Shown here one piece after another: positions 9,241 to 18,100 of a DNA stretch of 40,513 nucleotides (the first letter of the stretch is position 1; every line of letters begins with the position of its first letter). The stretch lies in NCBI GenBank assembly GCA_011772425.1, contig WVZO01000485.1, forward strand, positions 1 to 40,513. Reading direction: 5' to 3'. The position numbers and the translations under genes are program-made. This DNA comes from Candidatus Aminicenantota bacterium. GTDB lineage: Bacteria; Acidobacteriota; Aminicenantia; UBA2199. The notes beneath the pieces were generated by a model, which did not search any database, had not been told where the DNA came from, and was given only the letters and a program-made list of their open reading frames with translations.

Positions 9241-9481
9241 AAAATATTTATTAGCGGGGTATTTTTTTCCGGTTTGCATCCTGCCTTTATTATGTCCTCT
9301 TTTAAACCCATTAGCGTATTAAAGGGCAACTTTCCAGATTTCGGTGGAGGAAATAAAGCACGAAAAGTCCTGGTGGTTTTTTGTAATACCGGTACTGATC
9401 ATTGTCCCGGTGGTCCTGGTAACTATAAGTTATAACGTAGTAAAAGTGGCGTATAATGAAAATTCCTGTGCCAGCGGATAA
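9241..9481 (+). pseudogene. Decayed FtsX/MacB-type permease remnant
   Basis: One frame reads SGLHPAFIMSSFKP then ISVLKGNF and KARKVLVV, the typical SGLYPAF...SVLKG segment that precedes the middle membrane helices of MacB/FtsX permeases. From 9371 a different frame reads WWFFVIPVLIIVP, VLVTISYNVVKVAYN and then stop, which matches the last membrane helix and tail of the intact permease at 15627 (WWFFVLPILLIVP). The middle of the gene is therefore deleted, with the junction inside a CCTGGTGGT stretch. The N-terminal half is missing or unrecognisable. Confidence 0.7.
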
Positions 9482-9581
9482 GATAGACCCGTATGTACCT
9501 TAAATCAAAAAGGAAATATATCTAAAATATTCACTTTGATAAATCTATCCACGGATAAATTGATAAATTTGGAGGAAAAAG

Positions 9582-10514
9582 ATGAACCCTCATAAGAATG
9601 ATTTACTGCAAGATAAAAAGAAAGAGAAAATTCTATTGGCTCTATTACCTTATTGGTATCCATTGATGCCTTCATTGGGATTGTGTTCCATAAAAAGCTA
9701 TCTTGAACGACATGGATACATTGTAAAAGTGCTTGACTTTAATTCAGAAACACTGTTTAAAAGAATATATGATAAATATTTCGATACGTTATTAAATTTT
9801 TTCCCTGAGAACAAAAAGTTGAAAGGAAATGATTATTACAATGTTGGCCATAATGTTTTACAAAATCATATGATGGCACACATTAATCATACCAATGAAG
9901 AAAAGTATTTTGAATTGGTAAAAATAATCATTTATAAAACCTTCTATTTTGAAGCAAATGATGCTCTTGTGAAGGTCTTAAATGAGATTTTAGACCAGTT
10001 TTATTATTCATTTGAAGGATACCTTATTGAATTGTTGGAAAAGGAGAAACCGGATGTAGTCGGAATTTCGTTGTATACCCATACCCTTCCCACATCGATT
10101 CATGCCTTAAAGCTTATCAGGAATAAATACTCACATATCCGTACGGTTGCCGGAGGTGGAATTTTTTCTCAGACATTGGATGTAAAGTCTCCTGATTTTG
10201 AATATTTTTTACAAAAGACAGAGGTATATCTTGACAAAATTATAATAGGAGAGGGTGAAGAATTACTCTTAAAATATTTGCAAGGTGAACTCCCTGATTC
10301 GCAGCGGGTTTATTCAAAAAAGGATATTGGTAATAAACTATTTGATATCGCCAGCAACAGGCCCGATTTTTCGGATTTTGATTTGAGTCTTTACCTCTAT
10401 TTACCTGCCTATGGTTCCAGGAGTTGTCCTTACCGATGCAAGTTTTGTTCGGAGCCCGTTTACTGGGGTGCCATAATGGATAAAGCGATGTGGAAGTTAA
10501 TCGTTGAGGTATGA
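9582..10514 (+). CDS. Truncated cobalamin-type radical SAM protein (N-terminal half)
   Basis: This matches the first ~310 residues of the ~570-residue radical SAM proteins at 22793 and 31604. It has the B12-binding-like N-terminal domain (YPLMPSLGLCSIKSYL, DVVGISLYTHTLPTS, IIIGEGEELLLKYLQ) and the start of the radical SAM barrel with CPYRCKFC (C282, C286, C289). It then stops after WKLIVEV, so most of the barrel and the C-terminal tail are absent. Without the barrel it cannot be an active radical SAM enzyme. The start is convincing (GGAGGAAAAAG before ATG). The carbamoyltransferase starts 24 bases downstream with its own ribosome-binding site. Base composition is strikingly AT-rich. It may be a dead gene, or a retained B12-domain fragment; the former is more likely. 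No DxHxxG cobalamin motif is visible, as in its intact paralogues. Confidence 0.8.
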   Translation: MNPHKNDLLQDKKKEKILLALLPYWYPLMPSLGLCSIKSYLERHGYIVKVLDFNSETLFKRIYDKYFDTLLNFFPENKKLKGNDYYNVGHNVLQNHMMAHINHTNEEKYFELVKIIIYKTFYFEANDALVKVLNEILDQFYYSFEGYLIELLEKEKPDVVGISLYTHTLPTSIHALKLIRNKYSHIRTVAGGGIFSQTLDVKSPDFEYFLQKTEVYLDKIIIGEGEELLLKYLQGELPDSQRVYSKKDIGNKLFDIASNRPDFSDFDLSLYLYLPAYGSRSCPYRCKFCSEPVYWGAIMDKAMWKLIVEV

Positions 10515-10538
10515 ATAAATATCAAGGGAGATTTTATT

Positions 10539-12314
10539 ATGTGTAAACATCAAAATGTCCGGATAAATATAATTGGAATTTCAGCACTTTATCATGATGC
10601 AGCCTGTTGTCTTTTACAGGATGGTGTGTTAATTGCGGCCACCCAGGAGGAAAGGTTTACCCGGAAGAAATTTGATTGTTCAATGCCTGTAAATGCGTCC
10701 CGGTATTGCTTAGAAGAAGCCGGACTTAGCATACATGATATCGACTGTCTTGCCTATTATGAAAACCCTGAGAAAAAGTTTGCCCGCCAGCTCTGGAGTG
10801 GATACCGGGGAGATTCCCGGGAACTTGTTTATAAGCTGGACCCCCACCGTGCTGAAAGGGAAATCCGGGAATTACTGGGTTATGAAGGTCCCATAAAATT
10901 TATGGAACACCATCTTTCACATGCAGCCAGCGGTTACTATTTTTCGGGATTCGAGCGATCTGCAATCCTGACAGTCGATGGAGTGGGAGAATGGGCAACG
11001 TGTACGTATGGACAGGGAAAAGGAAATAATATAGAGCTTTTCGAAGAAGTACACTTCCCCGATTCGTTGGGCCTTTTATACAGCACCATTACAGGCTACC
11101 TCGGGTTTCGGGTAAACAGTGGAGAGTACAAGGTAATGGGCCTGGCTCCCTACGGTAAACCGGTTTATGTCGATAAAATTTACACGCTGATCCAATCCCG
11201 TGACAAAGGACAATTTTACCTGGACATGAAGTATTTCGATTTTATTTCAGGGGATAAAATGTATTCGGAAGAATTAATCGAACTCTTCGGAAAGCCCCCC
11301 CGTGTCCCTGAGTCCGGGATTCATCAATTTCATAAAGATGCAGCCAGGAGCCTCCAGGTGGTCTTAGAGGAAATATTACTTGAAAAAGCCGGGTATCTAT
11401 ATGAAAGAACAGGGGAGGAGAATCTTTGTATGGCAGGTGGTGTAGCATTAAATTGCGTGGCCAATAGTAGGATTTTAAGAGAAAGCCCTTTTAAGCGATT
11501 GTTTGTACAACCCGCCGCCAATGATGCGGGATGTGCGTTGGGAGCTGCCGCACTGGCACATGTAGAGCTTATGGGAAACCGCCCGGTCACCGGGAAGCTA
11601 GAACAGGTGTTTCTAGGTCCAAAATACACTGCTGATGAGATCGAAAGATTGTTAAATGCCACTCCTTTAAAATTCAAAGATTATCGCGGGAAACAGGAGC
11701 AATTACTTCGTGAAACCGCACAACAACTGGCCCGGGGAAATGTCATCGGCTGGTTCCAGGGAAGAATGGAATATGGTCCCAGGGCACTGGGAAACCGGTC
11801 GATCCTGGCAGACCCCCGCAGCCCCGACATGCGAGACCGTGTCAATTCAATGGTTAAAAAAAGGGAAGCCTTTCGCCCCTTTGCACCGGCTGTACTGGAA
11901 GTGAAAATGAAAGACCATTTTGATATCGGTCATCCCTCCCCTTTTATGCTGGAAACCTGCAAGGTTATTTCTCCCCTCAATTTACCTGCTGTCACTCACG
12001 TTAACGGTTCCGCCAGGATTCAAACCGTAAATTCAAAGACCAACCCACTCTTTGCCGCCCTTATCCTCGAATTTGAGAAGCTCACCGGGTGTCCTGTTTT
12101 GTTGAATACCTCATTTAACGTCAGGGGGCAGCCAATTGTCTGCACACCGGTTGATGCGTTGGAATGCTTCATCACTACCGATATAGATTCTCTCGTACTG
12201 GGAGATTTTTTGATCCGAAGATCTGAAAATTCTTTATCATTGCTGCGAATGCTGGTGAATGCACAGAAGAGAATTAAAGATGAACCTTTTAGCGCTGTTT
12301 ATACTTTTATTTAA
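10539..12314 (+). CDS. Carbamoyltransferase, NodU/CmcH family
   Basis: Predicted to move a carbamoyl group from carbamoyl phosphate, via carbamoyl-AMP, onto a hydroxyl of a sugar or small molecule. The N-terminal Kae1-like domain opens IIGISALYHDAACCLL and ATQEERFTRKKFD, contains EHHLSHAASGYY (H124, H125, H128) and TVDGVGEW, and carries MAGGVALNCVANS. The C-terminal YrdC-like part has GWFQGRMEYGPRALGNRSI and LNTSFNVRGQPIV, both family hallmarks. Its 591 residues match the family. The ribosome-binding site is AAGGGAG. The next gene starts 22 bases on with its own AAGGAG, so the pair is probably one transcript. The substrate is unknown; Ser in the predicted peptide or a sugar are both possible. 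It is intact although it sits between broken genes. Confidence 0.88.
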   Translation: MCKHQNVRINIIGISALYHDAACCLLQDGVLIAATQEERFTRKKFDCSMPVNASRYCLEEAGLSIHDIDCLAYYENPEKKFARQLWSGYRGDSRELVYKLDPHRAEREIRELLGYEGPIKFMEHHLSHAASGYYFSGFERSAILTVDGVGEWATCTYGQGKGNNIELFEEVHFPDSLGLLYSTITGYLGFRVNSGEYKVMGLAPYGKPVYVDKIYTLIQSRDKGQFYLDMKYFDFISGDKMYSEELIELFGKPPRVPESGIHQFHKDAARSLQVVLEEILLEKAGYLYERTGEENLCMAGGVALNCVANSRILRESPFKRLFVQPAANDAGCALGAAALAHVELMGNRPVTGKLEQVFLGPKYTADEIERLLNATPLKFKDYRGKQEQLLRETAQQLARGNVIGWFQGRMEYGPRALGNRSILADPRSPDMRDRVNSMVKKREAFRPFAPAVLEVKMKDHFDIGHPSPFMLETCKVISPLNLPAVTHVNGSARIQTVNSKTNPLFAALILEFEKLTGCPVLLNTSFNVRGQPIVCTPVDALECFITTDIDSLVLGDFLIRRSENSLSLLRMLVNAQKRIKDEPFSAVYTFI

Positions 12315-12335
12315 ACTAAAATAAGGAGATTCAAT

Positions 12336-14429
12336 ATGGCGAAGCGACCACCCGAATCATTAAAAGAAACTGCGAATCAGTTGGCACATTATATCGCAAA
12401 TGGAAATAAAGAGACAGGGAAAATACAGGCACTTGAGCGGAAACTTCTTTTGAATCGCGCCCCATCCTCCGCCAATATAACCATAAAAAAGGTGCCGAAA
12501 CCGGGTGAATCGGTGGGTATCTGGGCACCCGCACGGATTGAGGGTAAGAAATATTATACCCGTGACGAAAAATACAAGCAAGAGTTCAACCAGTGGGCCA
12601 GGGTTCACGAAATACCCCCTAAAAGCTCGAAAAAAAGAATTGTGTACCTGGGAGAATCGGTTTCCAGGGGATATCTTCTTGATCCCTTTTACACACCGGC
12701 TTCTGTACTGGAGGTCCTTTTAAATTCAAAGCCGGGTCTCCTGCAGGCAGAGGTGGTGGACCTGGCTCGAAACGATCTTTTAATTAACGATCTCACTGAT
12801 CTCTGTTCATCTTGTCTGGCACTGGAACCTGATGTACTGGTTATCTTTGCAGGAAATAACTGGGTGAACGGTTTCTCCTTTACTGAAGATTTAGCGGCTA
12901 AAATAATTGAAGTAATGGGCACACAAAATAGATTTTCCAGTCTAAAACCTATACTTGAAAACCAATATAAAAAAATGGTGAGTTCTTTCATGAAACATGC
13001 GGCCGGTCTTTCAAAAGCATATCAAGTACCGGTGCTTTATGTGATTCCTGAATATAATTTACTGGATTTTCAAAGTAGCTGGGTACAGCAAATCAATACA
13101 TGGCCGAAGGGTGAAACAGGAACGTGGCTGCGGTTGAAAGATGAAATACAAACGGAGTTGGGAAAAGGCAATATAGAAAGAGCGGAAGAGCTAAGCCATG
13201 AAATGATAAAACTGAACCAGGGCAACCCACTTGGTTATGAATTGCTCGCCAGGTGCAAGTTGGAACGGGAGTTGTTCCCGGAAGCGACAAAATGGCTGCG
13301 AATGGCCTTAGATACCGCGATGTTCAGGGGGCAGAATGTTCCCGGTTGTCTTACTGTGATCCGGGATACACTATTGGAGGAGGCGGCCAAATATAATATG
13401 ACCGTAGTGGACTTGCCCGAGGTTTTTAGCCGATATCAAAGGGGTAGACCACCTGGAAAGGAACTGTTTTTAGACTATTGTCATCTCTCTGTCGAGGGTA
13501 TTCAAGTTGCCATGACTTCAACAGCACAAAAATTGTTTTCCATATTGACCGATAAAGAGATCCCCGGGGCTGAGCTTGGAGAAAAAGCTCCAACTCCCAA
13601 TAACGATGTAATCGCCCGTGCCCATTTCTTTGCTGCCATCCATAATGCCCACCGGGGTGAACAACCCTTTGATATACTTTATTATCATTGTTTACAGTCA
13701 CTAAATAAATCCGCAAAAGTCACACACCTGATGCTCAACTACAGTGAAATGGTTAGTTATCATACAACCTGGTGCCTGAGCAAGTGGTGTAAAAAAATGT
13801 TTGAAAGTGGAGAAATGGCCCAATTTCCCAATATATTACAACCCAATAACCTCTACTTGATGGATATAGCACTTGTCGATGCGATGGCGGCGGCATTAAA
13901 AAGGCACGGTATTGATATAGAGCCGCGGATATTGAAACTCAGGAAAAAAGAACACAGCTTTCTAAATGGAAAAATCAACTTACTGGAATCTTATTACCAC
14001 CTGGCATCATATATCGCATCTTACCGTCCAAATAATAGCTATTACAAGGCCTTTTCTCCACAATCCCGTTTTTTCCTGGTGACGGGAGTTGATAATGATG
14101 TGGAATTAAAACTGACCTACCGGGTCCCGCACCCGGACCGAAATCTCAAAAAAGAAAAGGTTTTCCTGGATGTAAACAACTGCTTTCAAAAGGAACTACC
14201 TGCATTTGACTATTGGCAAAATTTCACGTTAAAAGTACCTGGACAATCGCTTAAAGACGGCATTAATACGATTACTATCTTATGGCCCCCCAATATCTGC
14301 TACAAAAAAGATGTAAAAAACGGACCGGTAAGATTCCAGAGGGACTTAATGAATCAAATGATGTACCCTGTCTACGGTGAAATATACCGGTTCGAGGCAA
14401 AAAGGGTAGAAGCGCAAGATATCCGGTGA
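12336..14429 (+). CDS. SGNH/GDSL-like hydrolase with extended C-terminus
   Basis: A 697-residue protein with an SGNH hydrolase core at about 100-400. Block I is LGESVSRGY, where GES replaces GDS and S108 is the likely nucleophile; block III is FAGNNW with the Asn; block V is DYCHLS with D380 and H383. Within the core, about 270-320 looks like one or two TPR-type helix pairs (GNPLGYELLARCKLERELFPEATKWLRMAL shortened here to its pattern of A and L contacts). The C-terminal ~280 residues are not recognised; the end looks beta-rich and might bind carbohydrate. No signal peptide is seen. Such proteins remove or transfer acyl groups such as acetyl. Co-location with the carbamoyltransferase (22-base gap) suggests both decorate the same molecule. 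The fold call is reasonably sure; the substrate is unknown. Confidence 0.7.
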   Translation: MAKRPPESLKETANQLAHYIANGNKETGKIQALERKLLLNRAPSSANITIKKVPKPGESVGIWAPARIEGKKYYTRDEKYKQEFNQWARVHEIPPKSSKKRIVYLGESVSRGYLLDPFYTPASVLEVLLNSKPGLLQAEVVDLARNDLLINDLTDLCSSCLALEPDVLVIFAGNNWVNGFSFTEDLAAKIIEVMGTQNRFSSLKPILENQYKKMVSSFMKHAAGLSKAYQVPVLYVIPEYNLLDFQSSWVQQINTWPKGETGTWLRLKDEIQTELGKGNIERAEELSHEMIKLNQGNPLGYELLARCKLERELFPEATKWLRMALDTAMFRGQNVPGCLTVIRDTLLEEAAKYNMTVVDLPEVFSRYQRGRPPGKELFLDYCHLSVEGIQVAMTSTAQKLFSILTDKEIPGAELGEKAPTPNNDVIARAHFFAAIHNAHRGEQPFDILYYHCLQSLNKSAKVTHLMLNYSEMVSYHTTWCLSKWCKKMFESGEMAQFPNILQPNNLYLMDIALVDAMAAALKRHGIDIEPRILKLRKKEHSFLNGKINLLESYYHLASYIASYRPNNSYYKAFSPQSRFFLVTGVDNDVELKLTYRVPHPDRNLKKEKVFLDVNNCFQKELPAFDYWQNFTLKVPGQSLKDGINTITILWPPNICYKKDVKNGPVRFQRDLMNQMMYPVYGEIYRFEAKRVEAQDIR

Positions 14430-14504
14430 ATTCGATTCGATAAGAATAATAAATTCTAAAAAGAGAAAAGAATATAGCTGAAATATTTCTATGGGGTCCC
14501 TAAC

Positions 14505-14906
14505 ATGGGCAAATTAAAAAAAACAGGTAAGGAAAACATCGAAGATATCCTTGCATTAACACCGATGCAGGAAGGGATGCTCTTTTATTACCTGGAAGAT
14601 CCTCAAGGGGAGAGTTATTTCGAACAATTAACCCTGGAGTTCTCCGGGGAAATCGAGGTGGAGGTCTTTGAAAAAGCCTGGAACTTCGTCATTGAGACTA
14701 ATGAAATGCTGCGGACAGTATTTCGCTGGGAGAAGCTAGGAAGTTCAATCCAGATCATTCTAAAAAAGCATCAACTTCAGCTTAGATATTTTGATCTCTC
14801 TTGTGGAGATATTGGCCATATGAACGATCGGCTGGAAGAGATAAAAGTTAACGACAGGCGCGATAAATTTTTACTATTATCCCATAGGGCAGGTGAACTC
14901 CGATAA
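14505..14906 (+). pseudogene. NRPS condensation-domain remnant (5' end only)
   Basis: Residues 1-122 align well with the start of NRPS1: KENIEDILALTPMQEGML, YFEQLTLEF, FEKAWNFVIETNEMLRTVFRW, and on to KVNDRRDKF. The homology ends near base 14868, well before the HHxxxDG motif. The last ~11 residues come from another gene read in the wrong frame: shifting one frame gives FYYYPIGQV, which continues the radical SAM tail described next. Everything else of the synthetase is gone, so this cannot function. Confidence 0.8.
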
Positions 14907-15258
14907 ATGGCTTAAAGAAAACAACACAGTCCCTTTATACCCGGAAAGTGAAAGAGATACATTGATAACCCAAACATGGATACTGGATACTGTACCATCC
15001 CGTGAGGAAACATATCGGAGAATAAAAGTATTTATAGATCATTGTGACAAAATGGGGATCCCTAATGCACAGTATTTGACCGAGCTGTATGAAGCGGATG
15101 AACGCTGGAAACGTTTGCACAAAAATGCGGTTCCTGGAATAATTGAGTTTGTAGCAAATAATTACATCGATGAAAATAAAAAAATTAAGAAGATGAATTT
15201 GGTTGAGGACTCATTTCAAGATCAAGATAAAGGAGACTTTGATTTCAATTTATTATAA
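14869..15258 (+). pseudogene. Radical SAM remnant (C-terminal ~130 residues)
   Basis: From 14869 the frame reads FYYYPIGQVNSDKWLKENN, then LITQTWILDTVPSREETYRR, matching the last part of the radical SAM proteins at 22793 (LITQTWILDCFPSRKETYER) and 31604. A GTG at 14893 could serve as a start for 121 residues. It keeps the C-terminal tail DKGDFDFNLL, a longer version of the tail shared by its paralogues. The B12 domain and the whole barrel are missing. It is joined to the condensation remnant by a deletion near 14866-14870. Confidence 0.8.
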
Positions 15259-15396
15259 CCCCGGCTGGTTAAAATAACCCCAAAAAATACAAGAGCCAGA
15301 TAAAATAATATTGATGGTATTCTCGCTTGAACGCCTCATATTCTTTGTAGTGACTGAAGTCATTGGATTTGAATGAAAAAAATTCTAATGTTATAG

Positions 15397-15425
15397 TTGA
15401 AAAGTCGGGAATTGTGAGGTATAAT
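15397..15425 (+). promoter_or_regulatory. Sigma70-like promoter upstream of the permease/NRPS genes
   Basis: TTGAAA (15397-15402) and TATAAT (15420-15425) are spaced by exactly 17 bases. They lie in the 368-base gap 15259-15626, after the radical SAM remnant and before the permease. The short gaps downstream suggest this could drive the permease and possibly the NRPS genes. The rest of the gap holds only the small ORF described next. Confidence 0.6.
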
Positions 15426-15538
15426 ATGAGCTAAAAAACAACTGAAAATAGGAAGGCATTAAGTTGTTAAATAAAAACAATTAAAGGTGTTGGCTAGTGA
15501 GTAGTACAAATTTTAACCATGATCAAGGAGAAGCGATT

Positions 15539-15634
15539 ATGATAGTAAATTTTTCCGGAATATTAGGCGGTTTGGATTGGATAGGGCCTGGATGCCAATT
15601 AAGAATCATTAATTGGGAGAGCAATTATGTTTAA
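15539..15634 (+). CDS. Possible 31-residue leader or small peptide ORF
   Basis: A 31-codon ORF starts at ATG 15539 behind an unusually good AAGGAG (about 9 bases before the start) and ends at TAA 15632-15634, overlapping the permease start at 15627 by 8 bases. The encoded peptide begins MIVNFSGILGGLDWIG and has a single Cys at residue 19. Such overlap is typical of translational coupling. I recognise no family, so it may be a leader, a small protein or chance. Confidence 0.35.
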   Translation: MIVNFSGILGGLDWIGPGCQLRIINWESNYV

Positions 15635-18056
15635 AAATTATCTTATAACCGCTTATCGCAATTTACTGCGAAATAAAATGTTCTCTTTCATAAATGTGAT
15701 AGGGCTTGCTATTGGACTGGCAATAGGTATATTGATATTGCAGTACGTTATGTTTGAGCTAAGTTATGATGATTTTCATGAGAATGGCGATCGAATATAC
15801 CGTTTGGAACATGAAACTTATATTGAAGGCAAATATAGTTATCAAACCAATAAGACGGTGCGTCTCATGGGACCGACCATGAAAAAGGATTTCCCGGAAG
15901 TAGTCGATTATTGTAGAATTACACGCCTTGGTGACGGTGTTTTAACCTATGGGGATAAGAAGTTTAAAATGCTTAAACATTTATTTGTAGACCCTTCTTT
16001 TTTCAGTATGTTCTCTTACCAGATGATAATAGGAAACGCTTCAACTGCTCTTGCACAACCAAATTCCGTATTGATTTCCGAATCGGCGGCAAAAAGAATT
16101 TTCAAAGATGAGAACCCCATGGGTAAATCATTCATGTTTGATTGGTTTAATGGAATGAGATGGATATTCACGGTCAGGGGAGTATTTAAGGATATACCGG
16201 AAAATTCACATATAAGGTTTGAGTTTCTTTTTCCCTTTCATTTTTTTGATAGGTGGGACGTGGTAAAATACGGTTGGGATCAATTATGGTTTTTTAATTA
16301 CATTTTGTTGGCGCCTGACGCCGACCCCAAAGCGGTAGAGGCGAAGATACCGCAATTCCTGGAAAGATACATCAAAGAAGATTTATTAAGAGAGAATAGA
16401 CGAGAAGTATACCATTTGAAGGCAATGAGGGATGTACACTTGCTTTCAAAAACCACCTGGTGGGGGGATAGGAATATAATGAAATACGGTGACATTCAAT
16501 CCGTCTACATTATGTCGATTTTAGCCATAGTTATTCTTTTAATTGTCTGGTTCAACTATATTAATCTTTCTACTGTTCGATCAATTGACCGTTCTAAAGA
16601 GGTGGGTTTAAGAAAAGTTGTTGGAGCGACGCGTGAGCAATTGATCAAACAATTTTTATTTGAATCCCTTTTGATAAATATTCTCGCGTTTGTCATAGCA
16701 ATAATTTTTATTAGAATATTAAGCCCCTATTTTAATCAACTTTTCGGATTACACAGCGCTGTGTCGCTGTTGACTGCGCCGGAATACTGGCTGGGTATAT
16801 TGGTGTTATTGTTTATAGGTACCCTGTTATCGGGGATAGTACCTGCTTTCTTGCTTTCCTCACCCCATCCGGTTAATGCATTAAAAGGTAAGATAGAAGT
16901 TGGCTCCGGCAAGACGAATTTAAGGGATACATTTATGATTTTACAGTTTGCAATATGTATCGCTTTGATAGGAGGTACTATTGCTTTTTTCAACCAGGTT
17001 TCCTTTATGCGAAAAAGAGATTTAGGGATTGATTTAAAGAATGTCATATTACTTGAACGTCCTTTTGTTCAAAGAGGAATCAGAAATTTCGAGTTTACTG
17101 TGAATGCGTTAATAAACGAATTACGGGGTCATCCGTCAATCTCCGGTGCAACGAACGGCAGTGTTCCCGGGCTCAGCTATCAATCCACATGGGCAGGAGT
17201 TACGGTAGAAGGTAATAATACCAAATATACTCTAAGGGGCTGTTGGGTGAATCATGATTTCTTTGATATTTTTAAGATTAAACTACTAGAGGGAAGAAAA
17301 TTTACTAAAGGATTTACCGACAGGGGGCGTTCTATAATTCTAAATGAAAAGGCAGTCGAATTATTAGGATTTAGAAATTCCAATGACGTGCTTAATAAAG
17401 TTATCTTTTCACAGGGAAAAAGAGTCGGAAGAGTCATTGGGGTGGCAAAAAATTATCATCAAGAGACCCTGAGAAAGTCAATTGAACCGGTAATGTTTCT
17501 TTTCCCCAGGTTCCTTGGCTTTAGTTATATAGCCGTGAAATTGAATACAGAAAGTAATCCCGAAGTTATAGACTTTATTAGAAAAAAATGGGATGAATTT
17601 TTTCCTGGAAATCTTTTTATATATCATCATATGGAAGAATTTTTTGATAGGCAATACAATACTGACAAGCTGTTTGGGAAAAAGTTACTATTTTTCACTG
17701 TATTTGCAATTTTTGTAGCCTGTCTCGGTCTTTTTGGTTTATCCTCATATACATCCTCGCAGCGAACAAAAGAGATCGGAATACGAAAGGTGCTGGGTGC
17801 GGATGTGTTGGGGATTATTCTTTTATTTTTAAAAGATATTGCAAAACTGCTAATTGTTGCCGTTTTGATTACGTTTCCAATTGCATATTATATTTTTAAT
17901 AAACTGCTTGAAGACTACGCTTATAGAATAGGAATCGGATGGTGGTTTTTTGTCCTGCCTATATTATTAATAGTACCGATAGTCGTATTAACTACTATTT
18001 TTCAAATTGTCAGGTTAGCAAGACAGAATCCTGTAGATTCTTTAAGATATGAGTAA
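15627..18056 (+). CDS. MacB/FtsX-type ABC transporter permease
   Basis: An 809-residue inner-membrane permease of the tandem FtsX type common in Acidobacteriota and Bacteroidota. It opens MFKNYLITAYRNLLRNKMFS and has a first membrane helix at about 20-42, a MacB periplasmic domain (about 45-270, with FVDPSFFSMFSYQ), then FtsX helices with EVGLRKVVGATREQLIKQF, the SGIVPAFLLSS...NALKG segment, a second periplasmic domain and a second FtsX block with EIGIRKVLGADVLGI. It ends QNPVDSLRYE. No ATPase gene is next to it, so a partner must be encoded elsewhere. It lies 45 bases before NRPS1, suggesting export of or resistance to the peptide. A decayed relative lies at 9241. The start has GGGAG at good spacing. 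Confidence 0.9.
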   Translation: MFKNYLITAYRNLLRNKMFSFINVIGLAIGLAIGILILQYVMFELSYDDFHENGDRIYRLEHETYIEGKYSYQTNKTVRLMGPTMKKDFPEVVDYCRITRLGDGVLTYGDKKFKMLKHLFVDPSFFSMFSYQMIIGNASTALAQPNSVLISESAAKRIFKDENPMGKSFMFDWFNGMRWIFTVRGVFKDIPENSHIRFEFLFPFHFFDRWDVVKYGWDQLWFFNYILLAPDADPKAVEAKIPQFLERYIKEDLLRENRREVYHLKAMRDVHLLSKTTWWGDRNIMKYGDIQSVYIMSILAIVILLIVWFNYINLSTVRSIDRSKEVGLRKVVGATREQLIKQFLFESLLINILAFVIAIIFIRILSPYFNQLFGLHSAVSLLTAPEYWLGILVLLFIGTLLSGIVPAFLLSSPHPVNALKGKIEVGSGKTNLRDTFMILQFAICIALIGGTIAFFNQVSFMRKRDLGIDLKNVILLERPFVQRGIRNFEFTVNALINELRGHPSISGATNGSVPGLSYQSTWAGVTVEGNNTKYTLRGCWVNHDFFDIFKIKLLEGRKFTKGFTDRGRSIILNEKAVELLGFRNSNDVLNKVIFSQGKRVGRVIGVAKNYHQETLRKSIEPVMFLFPRFLGFSYIAVKLNTESNPEVIDFIRKKWDEFFPGNLFIYHHMEEFFDRQYNTDKLFGKKLLFFTVFAIFVACLGLFGLSSYTSSQRTKEIGIRKVLGADVLGIILLFLKDIAKLLIVAVLITFPIAYYIFNKLLEDYAYRIGIGWWFFVLPILLIVPIVVLTTIFQIVRLARQNPVDSLRYE

Positions 18057-18100
18057 GTAAGAGATCAGAGTACAAAGTACCTGACCGGCAGCGTTCTTCA

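Noticed and set aside
9161..9243. Possible asparagine synthase remnant (DDFFIFGFEINS)
   Set aside because: It resembles DDFFIFGSEIKA of the intact gene, but only over about 12 residues, and the FF-x-IF pattern also occurs in FtsX periplasmic domains. An FtsX remnant follows directly, so I could not choose and did not call it.
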